Positions 1 through 8,147 of a stretch of DNA of 64,000 nucleotides are shown in pieces; position 1 is the first letter of the stretch, and each line of letters starts with the position of its first letter. Source of the DNA: JAICQM01 sp963781555 (GTDB taxonomy: Bacteria > Chloroflexota > Limnocylindria > QHBO01); assembly GCA_963781555.1 (NCBI GenBank), contig CAWAGB010000008.1:62001-126000 (forward strand). The letters are read 5' to 3'. A model generated the notes under the pieces. It ran no database searches. It saw only the letters and a program-made list of their open reading frames with translations, and had not been told where the DNA came from. Position numbers and translations under genes: made by a program.

Positions 1-279
1 ATCTACATGTCGCCCGACTACAAGTCCTTCCCGCAGCGCCGCGACTTTCTGCTGCCGGACGACGCCGCCGACTCCTCGGCGGCTGGCGTGAACCCACTCG
101 AGCGACCCGAGACCTGGGACCTGACCCGCTTCGCGCAGCTCGGCCCGCTCAACCCGCTGGCGGCGTCGGGCGCGCCGACCGATGCGACCGCCGTGGTGGC
201 CGATCCGGCGGGCCAGCAGCCGGAGCCGACGACCGTCGAGGCCGGCGCCACCGACGCCGACAAGAGCCGCCCGCGATGA
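1..279 (+). CDS. nuoC: NADH-quinone oxidoreductase subunit C, C-terminal end (partial)
   Basis: Open at the left edge in frame 1 and ending with TGA at 277-279, so only the last 92 residues are visible. The first residues (SFPQRRDF followed by LLPDD) match the end of the 30-kDa complex I subunit, where a conserved R-x-DF-x-L stretch closes the folded domain. The remaining roughly 70 residues are an Ala/Pro/Thr-rich tail with no recognisable fold. NuoC sits in the peripheral arm next to NuoD. Its stop overlaps the nuoD start (ATGA), so the two are translationally coupled. The assignment rests on this short motif plus the downstream nuoD; the tail is longer than usual for the family. Confidence 0.8.
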   Translation: MYMSPDYKSFPQRRDFLLPDDAADSSAAGVNPLERPETWDLTRFAQLGPLNPLAASGAPTDATAVVADPAGQQPEPTTVEAGATDADKSRPR

Positions 280-1568
280 CCGCCACCGAGCCGCGCGAGA
301 CGCGCATTCCCGACCCGATCGACCTCGACGCTGCCGAAGAGGCCCGCCTGCGCTCCGCCGCCGGCATGCGCCCCGCCACCGAGAGCGAGCCGCGCGCCGA
401 ATACGCCGGGTTCGAGATGGTCGGCATCCCCGACCGCCCGCCGCAGACCGAGCGCGAGCGCGAGATGTACACCCTCGAAGAGGGCGAGATGCTCTTCAAC
501 ATGGGGCCGCAGCACCCGTCCACGCACGGCGTCATGCGGCTGGTGGTCAAGGTGCGCGGCGAGGTCGTCACCGATCTCGACCCAGTGCTCGGCTACCTGC
601 ATCGCGGGATCGAGAAGCTGTGCGAGAACGCCACGTACACCACGGTGCTGACCTACGTGGACCCGATGGATTACCTCTCGACGATGCACAACGAGCACGC
701 CCCCGCGCTCGCCTTCGAGAAGCTGTACGGCGTCCAGTCACCGCCGCGCGCCAACTACATCCGTGCGCTCGTGGTGGAGCTGAACCGGGTCTTCAGCCAC
801 GGCCTGATGATGGGATTCCTGGCGCTCGACATGGGCGGCATCACCCCGATTCTCTACAGCTTCATCAACCGCGACGAAATCGTGGACATGCTGTCGGCGA
901 TCTCGGGGCAGCGGATGCTCTTCAACTTCTTCCGCGTCGGCGGGGTCAACTGGGACACCAACGACGAATTCCTCTCGCGGCTCGGGACCTGGCACAGCAA
1001 GCAGCTCGAGAACCTGAAGGACAACGAAGCCCTCATCACCGAGAACGAGATCTTCAAGGCTCGCACCAAGGGGATGGGCATCCTGTCGGCTGAGCAGGCG
1101 ATTCAGCTCGGCGTCACCGGGCCGAACCTGCGCGCGTCGGGCGTTCCGTTCGACGTGCGGAAGGCACGCCCGTATCCGCCATACGACGAACTGGAGTTCG
1201 ACGTCATCACCCAATCCGACGGCGACGTCTACTCGCGCTACATCCAGCGAATTGCCGAGATCAAGCAGTCGATGCACCTGATCGAGCAGATCATGGACAA
1301 GATGCCGCACGGCCCGGTGCAGGCGCAGGTTCCCGGCATCATTCGCCCCAAGCCGGGCCGCGCCTACGCCGCCATCGAGAGCCCGCGCGGCCTGTACAGC
1401 GTCTACGCCATCAGCGACGGCGGGCCGAACCCGTTCCGCTTCCGGATGCGCGACCCGAGCTTCATCACCCTCCAGGCGGTCCCGAAGCTCATGCCCGGCA
1501 AGCTGTTGGCCGACACGATGGCCGTCATGGCCAGCTTCGACCCGGTGATGGGCGGGGTCGACAAGTAG
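276..1568 (+). CDS. nuoD: NADH-quinone oxidoreductase subunit D (49-kDa, quinone site)
   Basis: 430 residues. After an N-terminal extension of about 75 residues, the family core starts with the GPQHPSTHGV motif that forms part of the quinone pocket. It continues with LGYLHRGIEK, the MDYLSTMHNE region and a C-terminal end FDPVMGGVDK of the usual form (S-x-DPVMGEVDR). NuoD is the peripheral-arm subunit that, with NuoB, holds the quinone headgroup near cluster N2. The length and all conserved blocks look normal, in contrast to the electron-input subunits further down. ATGA overlap with nuoC; the stop TAG abuts the nuoH ATG directly. Very likely functional. Confidence 0.96.
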   Translation: MTATEPRETRIPDPIDLDAAEEARLRSAAGMRPATESEPRAEYAGFEMVGIPDRPPQTEREREMYTLEEGEMLFNMGPQHPSTHGVMRLVVKVRGEVVTDLDPVLGYLHRGIEKLCENATYTTVLTYVDPMDYLSTMHNEHAPALAFEKLYGVQSPPRANYIRALVVELNRVFSHGLMMGFLALDMGGITPILYSFINRDEIVDMLSAISGQRMLFNFFRVGGVNWDTNDEFLSRLGTWHSKQLENLKDNEALITENEIFKARTKGMGILSAEQAIQLGVTGPNLRASGVPFDVRKARPYPPYDELEFDVITQSDGDVYSRYIQRIAEIKQSMHLIEQIMDKMPHGPVQAQVPGIIRPKPGRAYAAIESPRGLYSVYAISDGGPNPFRFRMRDPSFITLQAVPKLMPGKLLADTMAVMASFDPVMGGVDK

Positions 1569-2579
1569 ATGGACTGGGAGCTGCTGCTGGGGATCGGCCG
1601 GTTCGTGCTGTCCACGACCCTGATCCTGCTGCTCACCGTGCCCACCGCGTTCATCATCATCCAGATGGAGATGAAGATCATCGCGCAGATGAACCTGCGC
1701 TTCGGTCCCAACCGCATCGGTCCGCGCGGCATCTTCCAGAGCACCATCCACGGCTTCAAGGTGCTCGCCAAGGAGGACCACATCCCCGACAAGGCGGACC
1801 GCGCGACCTTCACCATCGCGCCGTGGATGGTCTTCATGGCGGCGGCCATGAGCATGCTCGTCATCCCGTTCGCGCCCGGCGCCATCGCCGCCGACTTCAA
1901 CATCGGGATCGTCTATTTCTTCGCCATCATCGGTCTGTCGGTGGTCGGCCTGCTCGTCGCCGGCTGGGCGAGCTACAACAAGTATTCGCTCCTCGGGGGG
2001 CTGCGCAGCGCGGCGCAGATGGTCAGCTACGAGATTCCGCTCACCCTCTCAGTCGTCGGCGCCGTCGTCCTCGCCGGGACGCTCAACTTCACCGAGCTTA
2101 TCCACTGGCAGCGCGACCACGGCTGGCTGGTGCTGTGGCAGACCGTCGGATGGGGAATCTTCTACATCGCCTCCCTGGCGGAGATCAACCGCACCCCGTT
2201 CGACATGGTGGAGGCGGACTCGGAGATCGTCGCGGGGCCATTCACCGAGTACTCAGGAATGCGCTTCGGCTTCTTCTTCTTCGCCGAGTACGTGGCCCTC
2301 TTCATCATGAGCGCCATCATGGTCAGCCTCTTCTTCGGTGGCTGGCTGGCGCCGTGGCCGTTCCCCGCGGAGCTCGGGGGCTTCCTCGGCACCATCTACG
2401 GCATCTTCTGGTTCTTCCTGAAGACGTACTTTTTCGTCTTCGTCGCGGTCTGGATGCGGGCCACACTGCCGCGCGTACGGATCGACCAGCTCATGGGGAT
2501 GGCCTGGAAGGTGCTCCTCCCACTGGCGCTGGTGAACCTGTTCGTGACGGCGCTCGCCGTCATCTGGCTGAACCTGTAA
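1569..2579 (+). CDS. nuoH: NADH-quinone oxidoreductase subunit H (membrane, quinone channel)
   Basis: 336 residues and highly hydrophobic with multiple membrane spans. Diagnostic sequences are MNLRFGPNRIGPRG near residue 40, LGGLRSAAQMVSYEIPL near residue 140 and EINRTPFDMVEAESE-like (here EADSEIVAG) near residue 210. These are the conserved loops that face the quinone chamber and the E-channel. NuoH joins the peripheral and membrane arms and starts the proton-coupling chain. The ATG follows the nuoD stop with no spacer, which indicates coupled translation. Length and motifs are typical of the family. Confidence 0.97.
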   Translation: MDWELLLGIGRFVLSTTLILLLTVPTAFIIIQMEMKIIAQMNLRFGPNRIGPRGIFQSTIHGFKVLAKEDHIPDKADRATFTIAPWMVFMAAAMSMLVIPFAPGAIAADFNIGIVYFFAIIGLSVVGLLVAGWASYNKYSLLGGLRSAAQMVSYEIPLTLSVVGAVVLAGTLNFTELIHWQRDHGWLVLWQTVGWGIFYIASLAEINRTPFDMVEADSEIVAGPFTEYSGMRFGFFFFAEYVALFIMSAIMVSLFFGGWLAPWPFPAELGGFLGTIYGIFWFFLKTYFFVFVAVWMRATLPRVRIDQLMGMAWKVLLPLALVNLFVTALAVIWLNL

Positions 2580-2601
2580 CGGGCTGAGGATCGACGCGCG
2601 C

Positions 2602-3423
2602 ATGGCAATCCCGGGCTCCGGCATCGCAAAGGGCATGGCGACCACGCTGCGGAACTTCTTCGCGCCCAAGGTCACGCGCCAGTACCCCGAGGAGCGACCC
2701 CACATCCCCGAGCGATGGCGTGGCCGGCTCGACCTGATCTACGACCCCCTGGGCGAGCACAAGTGCGAGGTCTGCTTCCAGTGCGCCCAGGTCTGTCCCG
2801 TCGAGGCCATCGACATGTCCGGCTTCGACTCGCAGGGGAACCGGATCCGATACGGCATGCCGGAGATCTATGACGAGCGCAAGGACGCCAACGCCTTCCG
2901 GCGCGCCGGGCTCCCCGCGCGACCGATGCGCAACGCGGTCCGCTGGGATGAGCCTGTCGACGCACCCGGCATCGAGGAGCTCATCGACGGCTTCGGCGGC
3001 CGCCCCGAGGCGCTGGTCGCCATCTTCGGCGCGATCCAGGAGCGCTACGGCTACCTCCCCGAGCGCGCCCTGCGCATCGTCAGCGACCGAATGAGCATCC
3101 ACTGGGCGCAGGTCTTCGGTGCGGCCGGGATGGGCGGCTTCCGCCTGCTCCCCGCCGAGGGCCACCTGGTGACCGTCTGCACCTGCGCGGCGTGCCACTT
3201 CGCGGGCGGTGACGCGCTGCTCGCCGCCTTTGAGCGCGAGCTCGGCATCCGCCCGGGCGAGACGACGGCGGACGGCACATTCTCGCTGGCCACCGCGACC
3301 GATGTCGGGGCAGGCGCCCTGGCACCCGCCGTGCGCATCGACACGCTCGTCTACGGCCCGACCTCCGCCGAGCACGCTGGCCACCTCGTCGAGGAGCGGC
3401 GCCGGGCGCCGGTGAGCGCTTGA
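2602..3423 (+). CDS. NuoI-NuoE-like fusion with reduced Fe-S ligands
   Basis: 273 residues in two parts. Residues 1-100 resemble the start of NuoI and carry a single 4Fe-4S motif (C55-x2-C58-x2-C61-x3-C65-P); the second NuoI motif is absent. Residues 120-262 resemble NuoE, the 24-kDa thioredoxin-like subunit (AIQERYGYLPERAL). The first ligand pair of the 2Fe-2S cluster is kept (C193-x4-C198), but the second pair, normally C-L-G-A-C-G, reads D-V-G-A-G-A at 234-239 and has no cysteine. An intact N1a cluster therefore seems impossible by the usual ligands. It lies between nuoH and the NuoF-like gene in the nuo operon; its stop overlaps the next TTG start. A structural role in the remodelled peripheral arm is my inference. 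Confidence 0.85.
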   Translation: MAIPGSGIAKGMATTLRNFFAPKVTRQYPEERPHIPERWRGRLDLIYDPLGEHKCEVCFQCAQVCPVEAIDMSGFDSQGNRIRYGMPEIYDERKDANAFRRAGLPARPMRNAVRWDEPVDAPGIEELIDGFGGRPEALVAIFGAIQERYGYLPERALRIVSDRMSIHWAQVFGAAGMGGFRLLPAEGHLVTVCTCAACHFAGGDALLAAFERELGIRPGETTADGTFSLATATDVGAGALAPAVRIDTLVYGPTSAEHAGHLVEERRRAPVSA

Positions 3424-4793
3424 CCGCGGCGCGCAATGGCGGCAACGGCCTCTCCGCCCAGATCCGCATCCTGCCCGGTGGCGAGAAGCGCCTGCTCACC
3501 GAGATCGGGCGCATCGACCCGACCACCATCGCCAGCTACACGGAGCACGGCGGCTACGCGGGCCTGACCCGTGCGGTCGAGCAGCTCGGCGCGGAGGGCA
3601 CGCTCGACGAGATCGCCCGGGCGCGGCTGCGCGGCCGTGGCGGCGCCGGCTACCCGACCGCCGACAAGTGGCGCGCCGCCCGTGAGGCGGCCGGCGACCG
3701 ACGGATCGTGGTCGCCAACCTGATGAGCAGCGACCCCACCGCCCTCGGTGACCGGGCACTGGCCGAGGGGAATCCGCACCTGATCGTGGAGGGCCTGGTG
3801 ATCGCCGCCTTCGCTACCGGTGCGTCGGAGGGCGTGATCGCGGTCCGCCGCGACTGGCCGATGGCCATCGAGCGGCTGCGCACCGCGATCGCGGAGGCGA
3901 CCGCGCAGCGACTGGCCGGCTATCTCGTGCTGGGCACCGACTTCAGCGTCCAGCTCTCCGTCTGGGAGGGCTCGACGTCGCTCGTCCACGGCGAGGAGAC
4001 CGCGCTGCTGGCGGCCATCGAGGGCGACCGCGGCATGCCGGTCATCCGGCCACCCTACCCCACCGAGCGCGGCCTCAACGGCCAGCCAACGGTGGTCCAG
4101 AACGGTGAAACCCTCGCCCACGCGGCCTGGATCCTCAACCACTCGGCGGAGGCGTTCTCCGGGGTGGGGACCGAGGCCAGCCCGGGGACCAAGCTCGTCA
4201 CCGTGCTCGGCAAGCTGGGCGAGCCTGGCCTCATCGAGATTCCGCTGGGCACCCCGCTCCTCGACCTGCTCGGCCAGGCGGGCGCGGCTCGCGGCCTGAC
4301 CAAGGCGCTCTTCGTGGGCGGACCGGCGGGGGGTGCCATCGAGGCGGGGTCGCTCGACAAGGTCACCTACGACTTCGAGTCCCTCGCCGATGCGGGCGCC
4401 ACCATCGGCTCCGGCAGCATCCTGGTGACCGATGCGACGACCTGCATGGTCGCCACCGCTCGCTTCTTCCTCGACTTCAGTGCCAAGGAGGCGTGCGGCA
4501 AGGCTGTACCGTGCCGCATCGGCACCCTGCGCCTGGTCGAAACCCTGGATCGCATCCTTGCCGCCACTCCGCGGCCGGGCGACTTCGATCTGCTGCGCGC
4601 CCTGTCGCGCAAGATGAGCGACACCGCACTCTGCCACCTCGAGGCGCGCGCGCCGGGCCCGATGCTCACCACCCTCGAGCGCTTCGACGACGAATACACC
4701 GCTCACGCCGAGCGTGGCGTGTGCCTGGCGGGGGCCTGCGCCCCGCTCGACGTGGCACCCCTGCTGGCCCCGGCCGGCGGCACGCCCGCATGA
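3420..4793 (+). CDS. nuoF: NuoF-like subunit lacking NADH-site and N3 residues
   Basis: 457 residues, TTG start overlapping the previous TGA. The NuoF fold is clear: FMN glycine-rich loop RGRGGAGYPT at 71-80, the TVVQN-E-TL block near 224 and the TCMVATARFFLDF block before the N3 region. Two key sites are altered. The segment that in active NuoF reads N-x-DE-x-EPGT-x-KDR is NLMSSDPTALGDR at 100-112, so the acidic NADH/FMN-site residues are missing. The N3 motif C-GK-C-x-P-C-R reads C359-GK-A362-VP-C365-R, with the middle cysteine replaced by alanine; the distal C405 remains. The protein probably cannot oxidise NADH as canonical NuoF does. Whether FMN still binds cannot be told from the sequence. 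Confidence 0.85.
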   Translation: MTAARNGGNGLSAQIRILPGGEKRLLTEIGRIDPTTIASYTEHGGYAGLTRAVEQLGAEGTLDEIARARLRGRGGAGYPTADKWRAAREAAGDRRIVVANLMSSDPTALGDRALAEGNPHLIVEGLVIAAFATGASEGVIAVRRDWPMAIERLRTAIAEATAQRLAGYLVLGTDFSVQLSVWEGSTSLVHGEETALLAAIEGDRGMPVIRPPYPTERGLNGQPTVVQNGETLAHAAWILNHSAEAFSGVGTEASPGTKLVTVLGKLGEPGLIEIPLGTPLLDLLGQAGAARGLTKALFVGGPAGGAIEAGSLDKVTYDFESLADAGATIGSGSILVTDATTCMVATARFFLDFSAKEACGKAVPCRIGTLRLVETLDRILAATPRPGDFDLLRALSRKMSDTALCHLEARAPGPMLTTLERFDDEYTAHAERGVCLAGACAPLDVAPLLAPAGGTPA

Positions 4794-4821
4794 ACCGCCC
4801 CGCATCGGTACGATAACGACG

Positions 4822-7221
4822 ATGGCATTCGGCACGACGAACGGACACAACGGTCACGGCGACCCCAGGATCGGCCCCGGCTCGGACGGGGTCGATGACT
4901 ACACGCCGCTGTGGCCCATGGTGCCCGGCACGCGGAAGATGGCGGTAACCATCAACGGCACCCAGGTCGAGGCTGAGGAGGGCCAGACCATCCTCCAGGC
5001 GTGCCGCGTACTGGGCATCGATGTCCCGACCCTGTGCTACGAGCCCAAGCTGGCCGCCTACGGGGCGTGCCGCATCTGCGTCGTCGAGGTTGAGGGCCAG
5101 GAGAACACCCCCATCAGCTGCGGGACGCAGATCGAAGAGGGCATGGTCATCACGACCCATTCGGAGCGGCTCATCGAGAACCGCCGGATGGTCCTCGAGC
5201 TCATCTTCAGCGACCACGACGCGTACTGCCTGCCGCCCTGCCAGTTCAAGTGCCCCACCCGGGTCGACATCCCCGGCTACCTGAAGCAGAACAGCCTCGG
5301 CAACTGGGAGGAGGCGACGCGGATCCTGAAGCGCTCGCTGCCGTTCCCCGCCATCCTGGGCCGTGTCTGCCCGGCACCCTGCGAGACCCACTGCCGGCGC
5401 GAGGAAGTCGATACCGCGATCGCCATCCGCGACTCGCACCGCTACTGCGCCGACCGCGTCCTCGAGGTGGATGCCCCCGCCCCCATCCCGTGGCCAAAAG
5501 AGCCCGACACCGGGCGCCGGGTGGCGGTCATCGGCGCCGGCCCGGCGGGCATGAGCGTGGCGTATTACCTCCAGCTGCGCGGCCACCACTGCGACGTCTT
5601 CGAGGCGGAGCCGGAGCAGGGCGGCATGCTGCGCTACGGGATCCCCGAGTACCGCCTTCCCAAGGCCTGGATGGACCGCGAGCTGAACCACGTCTGGGAG
5701 CTCGGCGCCACCCTCAAGCCGAACATGCGCCTGGGTCGCGACTTCCACGTGGCCGACCTCCTGGAGCAGGGCTACGACGCGGTGTACGTGGGCATCGGCT
5801 GCTACAAGTCCAACGAGCTCGGCATCCCCGGCGAGGACGCGGACGGGATGGTCAACGCGCTCGAGAACCTCTACAACTCGACCCGTGGCGTCGAGGTGCC
5901 GGCGCTCGAGGGAGCGCGGGTCGTGGTCATCGGCGGCGGATTCACCGCCATCGACTGCACGCGCACCAGCGTCCGCCAGGGCGCCGCCGAGGTGACGCTC
6001 GTCTACCGCCGCGATCTCAAGGACATGCCTGCCCAGGACGAGGTCCACGAGGCGATCGAAGAGGGCGCGCGCGTCATCTTCCAGGCCGCTCCCACCCGCA
6101 TGGTCACCGACAAGAGCAACAAGGTCACCGGCGTCGAATTCCAGCGCATGAAGCTCGGCGAGCCGGACGACAAGGGCCGCCGCCGCCCCGAGCCGATGCC
6201 GGGCACCGAGTTCGTGGTCGAGTGCGACACCGTACTGGGCGCCATTGGCCAGGGACCGGAGCTGTCGTGGATCGACAGCGAGCCGGAGGAGATCCGGTCG
6301 AAGCTGGTCGTCAGCCGCCGGGGCACCCTGGAGAGCGAGGAGCACATCTTCCGCACCGACGTGCCGAAGGTCTTCGCCAGCGGCGACGTGCGCACCGGGG
6401 CCGCGACCGTGGTCGAGGCCATCGGCGAGGGACGCCGCGCTTCGTACGCAATCGATTATTGGCTGCGCGGCCAGGACCTCGACGATCCCCAGGTCCGGCG
6501 CATCGTCACCGAGCCGCAGCCCAACTTCCTGACCATCGTGCCGTTCACGGACGACGTGAAGGAGCCGCGGGCGGTGATGGGCAAGAAGGACGCGGAGGAG
6601 CGGCGCGGCAGCTTCGGCGAGTACGAGTACGGCTATACCCACGACCAGGCGATGAGCGAGGCGTCGCGGTGCCTGCAGTGCACCTGCGAGGCGATCGGCC
6701 ACTGCGACCTGCGCGAGGCGGCCATCGAGTACGAGACCACCCTCAACATGGCGATCGACGAGCGGAGCATCCAGGACAACCCGTACGTCGGTGTCAACCA
6801 CGGCTACGGCCGCGACGAGACCCACTCCTTCATCTTGCGCGACTACTCGCGCTGCATCGACTGCGGCCGTTGCGCGCAGGTCTGCAAGGAGGTGGTCGGC
6901 GCCGGCTGCTACGACTTCATCGGCAAGGGCTTCGATTCGCTCGTCACCACCGCCGACTTCGTGAGCCTCAACGAGACGCCGTGCGTCTCCTGCGGCCGCT
7001 GCGCGGAGACGTGCCCGGTCGGTGCGCTCATGCCGCGCCCGCGCGTGCTGGAGACGTACCAGCTCGACGTGAGCCGCTGCATCTTCTGCGGCATCTGCGC
7101 TGACGCCTGCCCGTACGACGCCCTGCGCTGCGGGCCCGAGTTCGAGTTCAGCGAGTACCAGCGCGATCTGCCGATGCTCGACATCCTCGAGATGAGCGAT
7201 CGGGAGCGCCCAACCCGCTGA
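4822..7221 (+). CDS. NuoG/GltD/NuoI chimeric Fe-S flavoprotein
   Basis: 799 residues from ATG 4822 (the frame is open upstream, but this ATG follows the nuoF stop). Domain order: NuoG-type 2Fe-2S domain with C72-x10-C83-x2-C86-x13-C100; a cysteine cluster H132, C136, C140, C144 and C183, C187, C191, as in GltD N-termini; FAD-binding Rossmann motif GAGPAG at 238-243; second Rossmann motif GGGFTA at 371-376 followed by VYRRD, the GltD NAD(P)H site; then NuoG-like clusters C678-x2-C-x2-C-x3-C and C721-x2-C-x2-C-x3-C; and finally CIFCGICADACP at 753-764 with a C-terminal tail like that of NuoI. It replaces nuoG in the operon. I infer that it takes electrons from NAD(P)H through FAD and passes them to the complex I Fe-S chain. 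The YRR pair hints at NADPH, as in GltD. Confidence 0.88.
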   Translation: MAFGTTNGHNGHGDPRIGPGSDGVDDYTPLWPMVPGTRKMAVTINGTQVEAEEGQTILQACRVLGIDVPTLCYEPKLAAYGACRICVVEVEGQENTPISCGTQIEEGMVITTHSERLIENRRMVLELIFSDHDAYCLPPCQFKCPTRVDIPGYLKQNSLGNWEEATRILKRSLPFPAILGRVCPAPCETHCRREEVDTAIAIRDSHRYCADRVLEVDAPAPIPWPKEPDTGRRVAVIGAGPAGMSVAYYLQLRGHHCDVFEAEPEQGGMLRYGIPEYRLPKAWMDRELNHVWELGATLKPNMRLGRDFHVADLLEQGYDAVYVGIGCYKSNELGIPGEDADGMVNALENLYNSTRGVEVPALEGARVVVIGGGFTAIDCTRTSVRQGAAEVTLVYRRDLKDMPAQDEVHEAIEEGARVIFQAAPTRMVTDKSNKVTGVEFQRMKLGEPDDKGRRRPEPMPGTEFVVECDTVLGAIGQGPELSWIDSEPEEIRSKLVVSRRGTLESEEHIFRTDVPKVFASGDVRTGAATVVEAIGEGRRASYAIDYWLRGQDLDDPQVRRIVTEPQPNFLTIVPFTDDVKEPRAVMGKKDAEERRGSFGEYEYGYTHDQAMSEASRCLQCTCEAIGHCDLREAAIEYETTLNMAIDERSIQDNPYVGVNHGYGRDETHSFILRDYSRCIDCGRCAQVCKEVVGAGCYDFIGKGFDSLVTTADFVSLNETPCVSCGRCAETCPVGALMPRPRVLETYQLDVSRCIFCGICADACPYDALRCGPEFEFSEYQRDLPMLDILEMSDRERPTR

Positions 7222-7304
7222 GGCGGGCTCCGACACGCTCGCTACGCTAGAATCGGAGGCGTGGCTCGGCAAGGCCGGGCCGCATCGAGCGCTCGAACCA
7301 CTCG

Positions 7305-7835
7305 TTGCAACGGGAGCCTCCGACCCTGGATATCTCTGGCGTCCTCTTCGTCGTGCTCGCCATCGGCGTGCTGGGAGGTGGAGTGGCCGTCGTCACGCTG
7401 CGCAACATCATCCACAGCGCCGTGGCGATGATGGTCTGCTTCGGCTCGCTGGCGGGCATGTACGCCATGCTCGGCGCACCGATCGTCGCCGCGGCACAGG
7501 TGCTCATCTACCTCGGCGCGATCAGCGTCCTGATCCTGTTTGCGATCATGCTGACGCAGGCCGGCGACGCCAACCTGCCCGCCCCCTTCCAGCGCCAGGG
7601 ACCCATCGCCCTGGTCGTGGCCGCGGTCATCGCCGTGCTCGTGGGCTGGGCCGGGCTGAGCACCGACTGGGGACTCGCCGCGCAGGCGGTGGCAGTCAAC
7701 CTGGAGGCGCTGGCGACCGCCCTCTTCGAGCACTACGCGCTGCCGTTCGAGCTGATCAGCCTCCTGCTGCTGGCCGCCATCATCGGTGCCATCTACCTGG
7801 CCCGGCGTCCCGAAGAGGACGAGCGGGGCCACTGA
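7305..7835 (+). CDS. nuoJ: NADH-quinone oxidoreductase subunit J
   Basis: About 176 residues with five predicted membrane spans. The NuoJ hallmark is the region TLRNIIHSAVAMMVCF followed by AAAQVLIYLGAISVLILFAIML, which includes the third helix with its pi-bulge important for coupling. Start is uncertain: TTG 7305 is the longest choice, but GGGAG at 7312-7316 would better serve a CTG at 7326. The 83-base gap before it holds TAGAAT at 7249-7254, a possible -10 element for an internal promoter of the membrane-arm genes. The stop overlaps the nuoK ATG (TGATG). Confidence 0.92.
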   Translation: MQREPPTLDISGVLFVVLAIGVLGGGVAVVTLRNIIHSAVAMMVCFGSLAGMYAMLGAPIVAAAQVLIYLGAISVLILFAIMLTQAGDANLPAPFQRQGPIALVVAAVIAVLVGWAGLSTDWGLAAQAVAVNLEALATALFEHYALPFELISLLLLAAIIGAIYLARRPEEDERGH

Positions 7836-8140
7836 TGGGCATCGGCGCGTACCTCGTCGTCTCGACCCTGCTGTTCGCCATCGGTGCGTTCGGCTTCCTG
7901 GCGCGGCGCAACGCGATCCTGATGCTCATCTCGATCGAGCTGATGCTCAACGCGGTCAACCTCAGCCTGGTGGCCTTCAACGCCTTTCAGCCCGGCGGCT
8001 CGCTCAACGGCGCGGTGTTCAGCCTCATGGTCATGGCCATCGCGGCCGCCGAGGCGACCGTGGGCCTCGCGCTTGTCATCGCCATCATCCGCACTCGTCA
8101 GACGCCCGAAGTCGACGAGTACGACGACCTGAAGGACTGA
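7835..8140 (+). CDS. nuoK: NADH-quinone oxidoreductase subunit K
   Basis: 101 residues, the normal family length, with three membrane spans. It contains the typical RRNAILMLISIELMLNAVNL block with the conserved membrane glutamates of NuoK (one in ISIELMLN, the next in AAAEATVGLALVIA). These take part in the proton-transfer chain along the membrane arm. It overlaps nuoJ by one base and is followed seven bases later by nuoL, so it is part of the continuous nuoJKLMN block. Confidence 0.96.
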   Translation: MGIGAYLVVSTLLFAIGAFGFLARRNAILMLISIELMLNAVNLSLVAFNAFQPGGSLNGAVFSLMVMAIAAAEATVGLALVIAIIRTRQTPEVDEYDDLKD

Positions 8141-8147
8141 GCGACCG

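Noticed and set aside
738..1781. Long open frame on the minus strand inside nuoD/nuoH, and similar ones opposite nuoF, secA, prs and the giant GT
   Set aside because: These are shadows of high-GC codon usage. They have no family motifs, are His/Arg/Asp-rich and lie antisense to clearly recognised genes.
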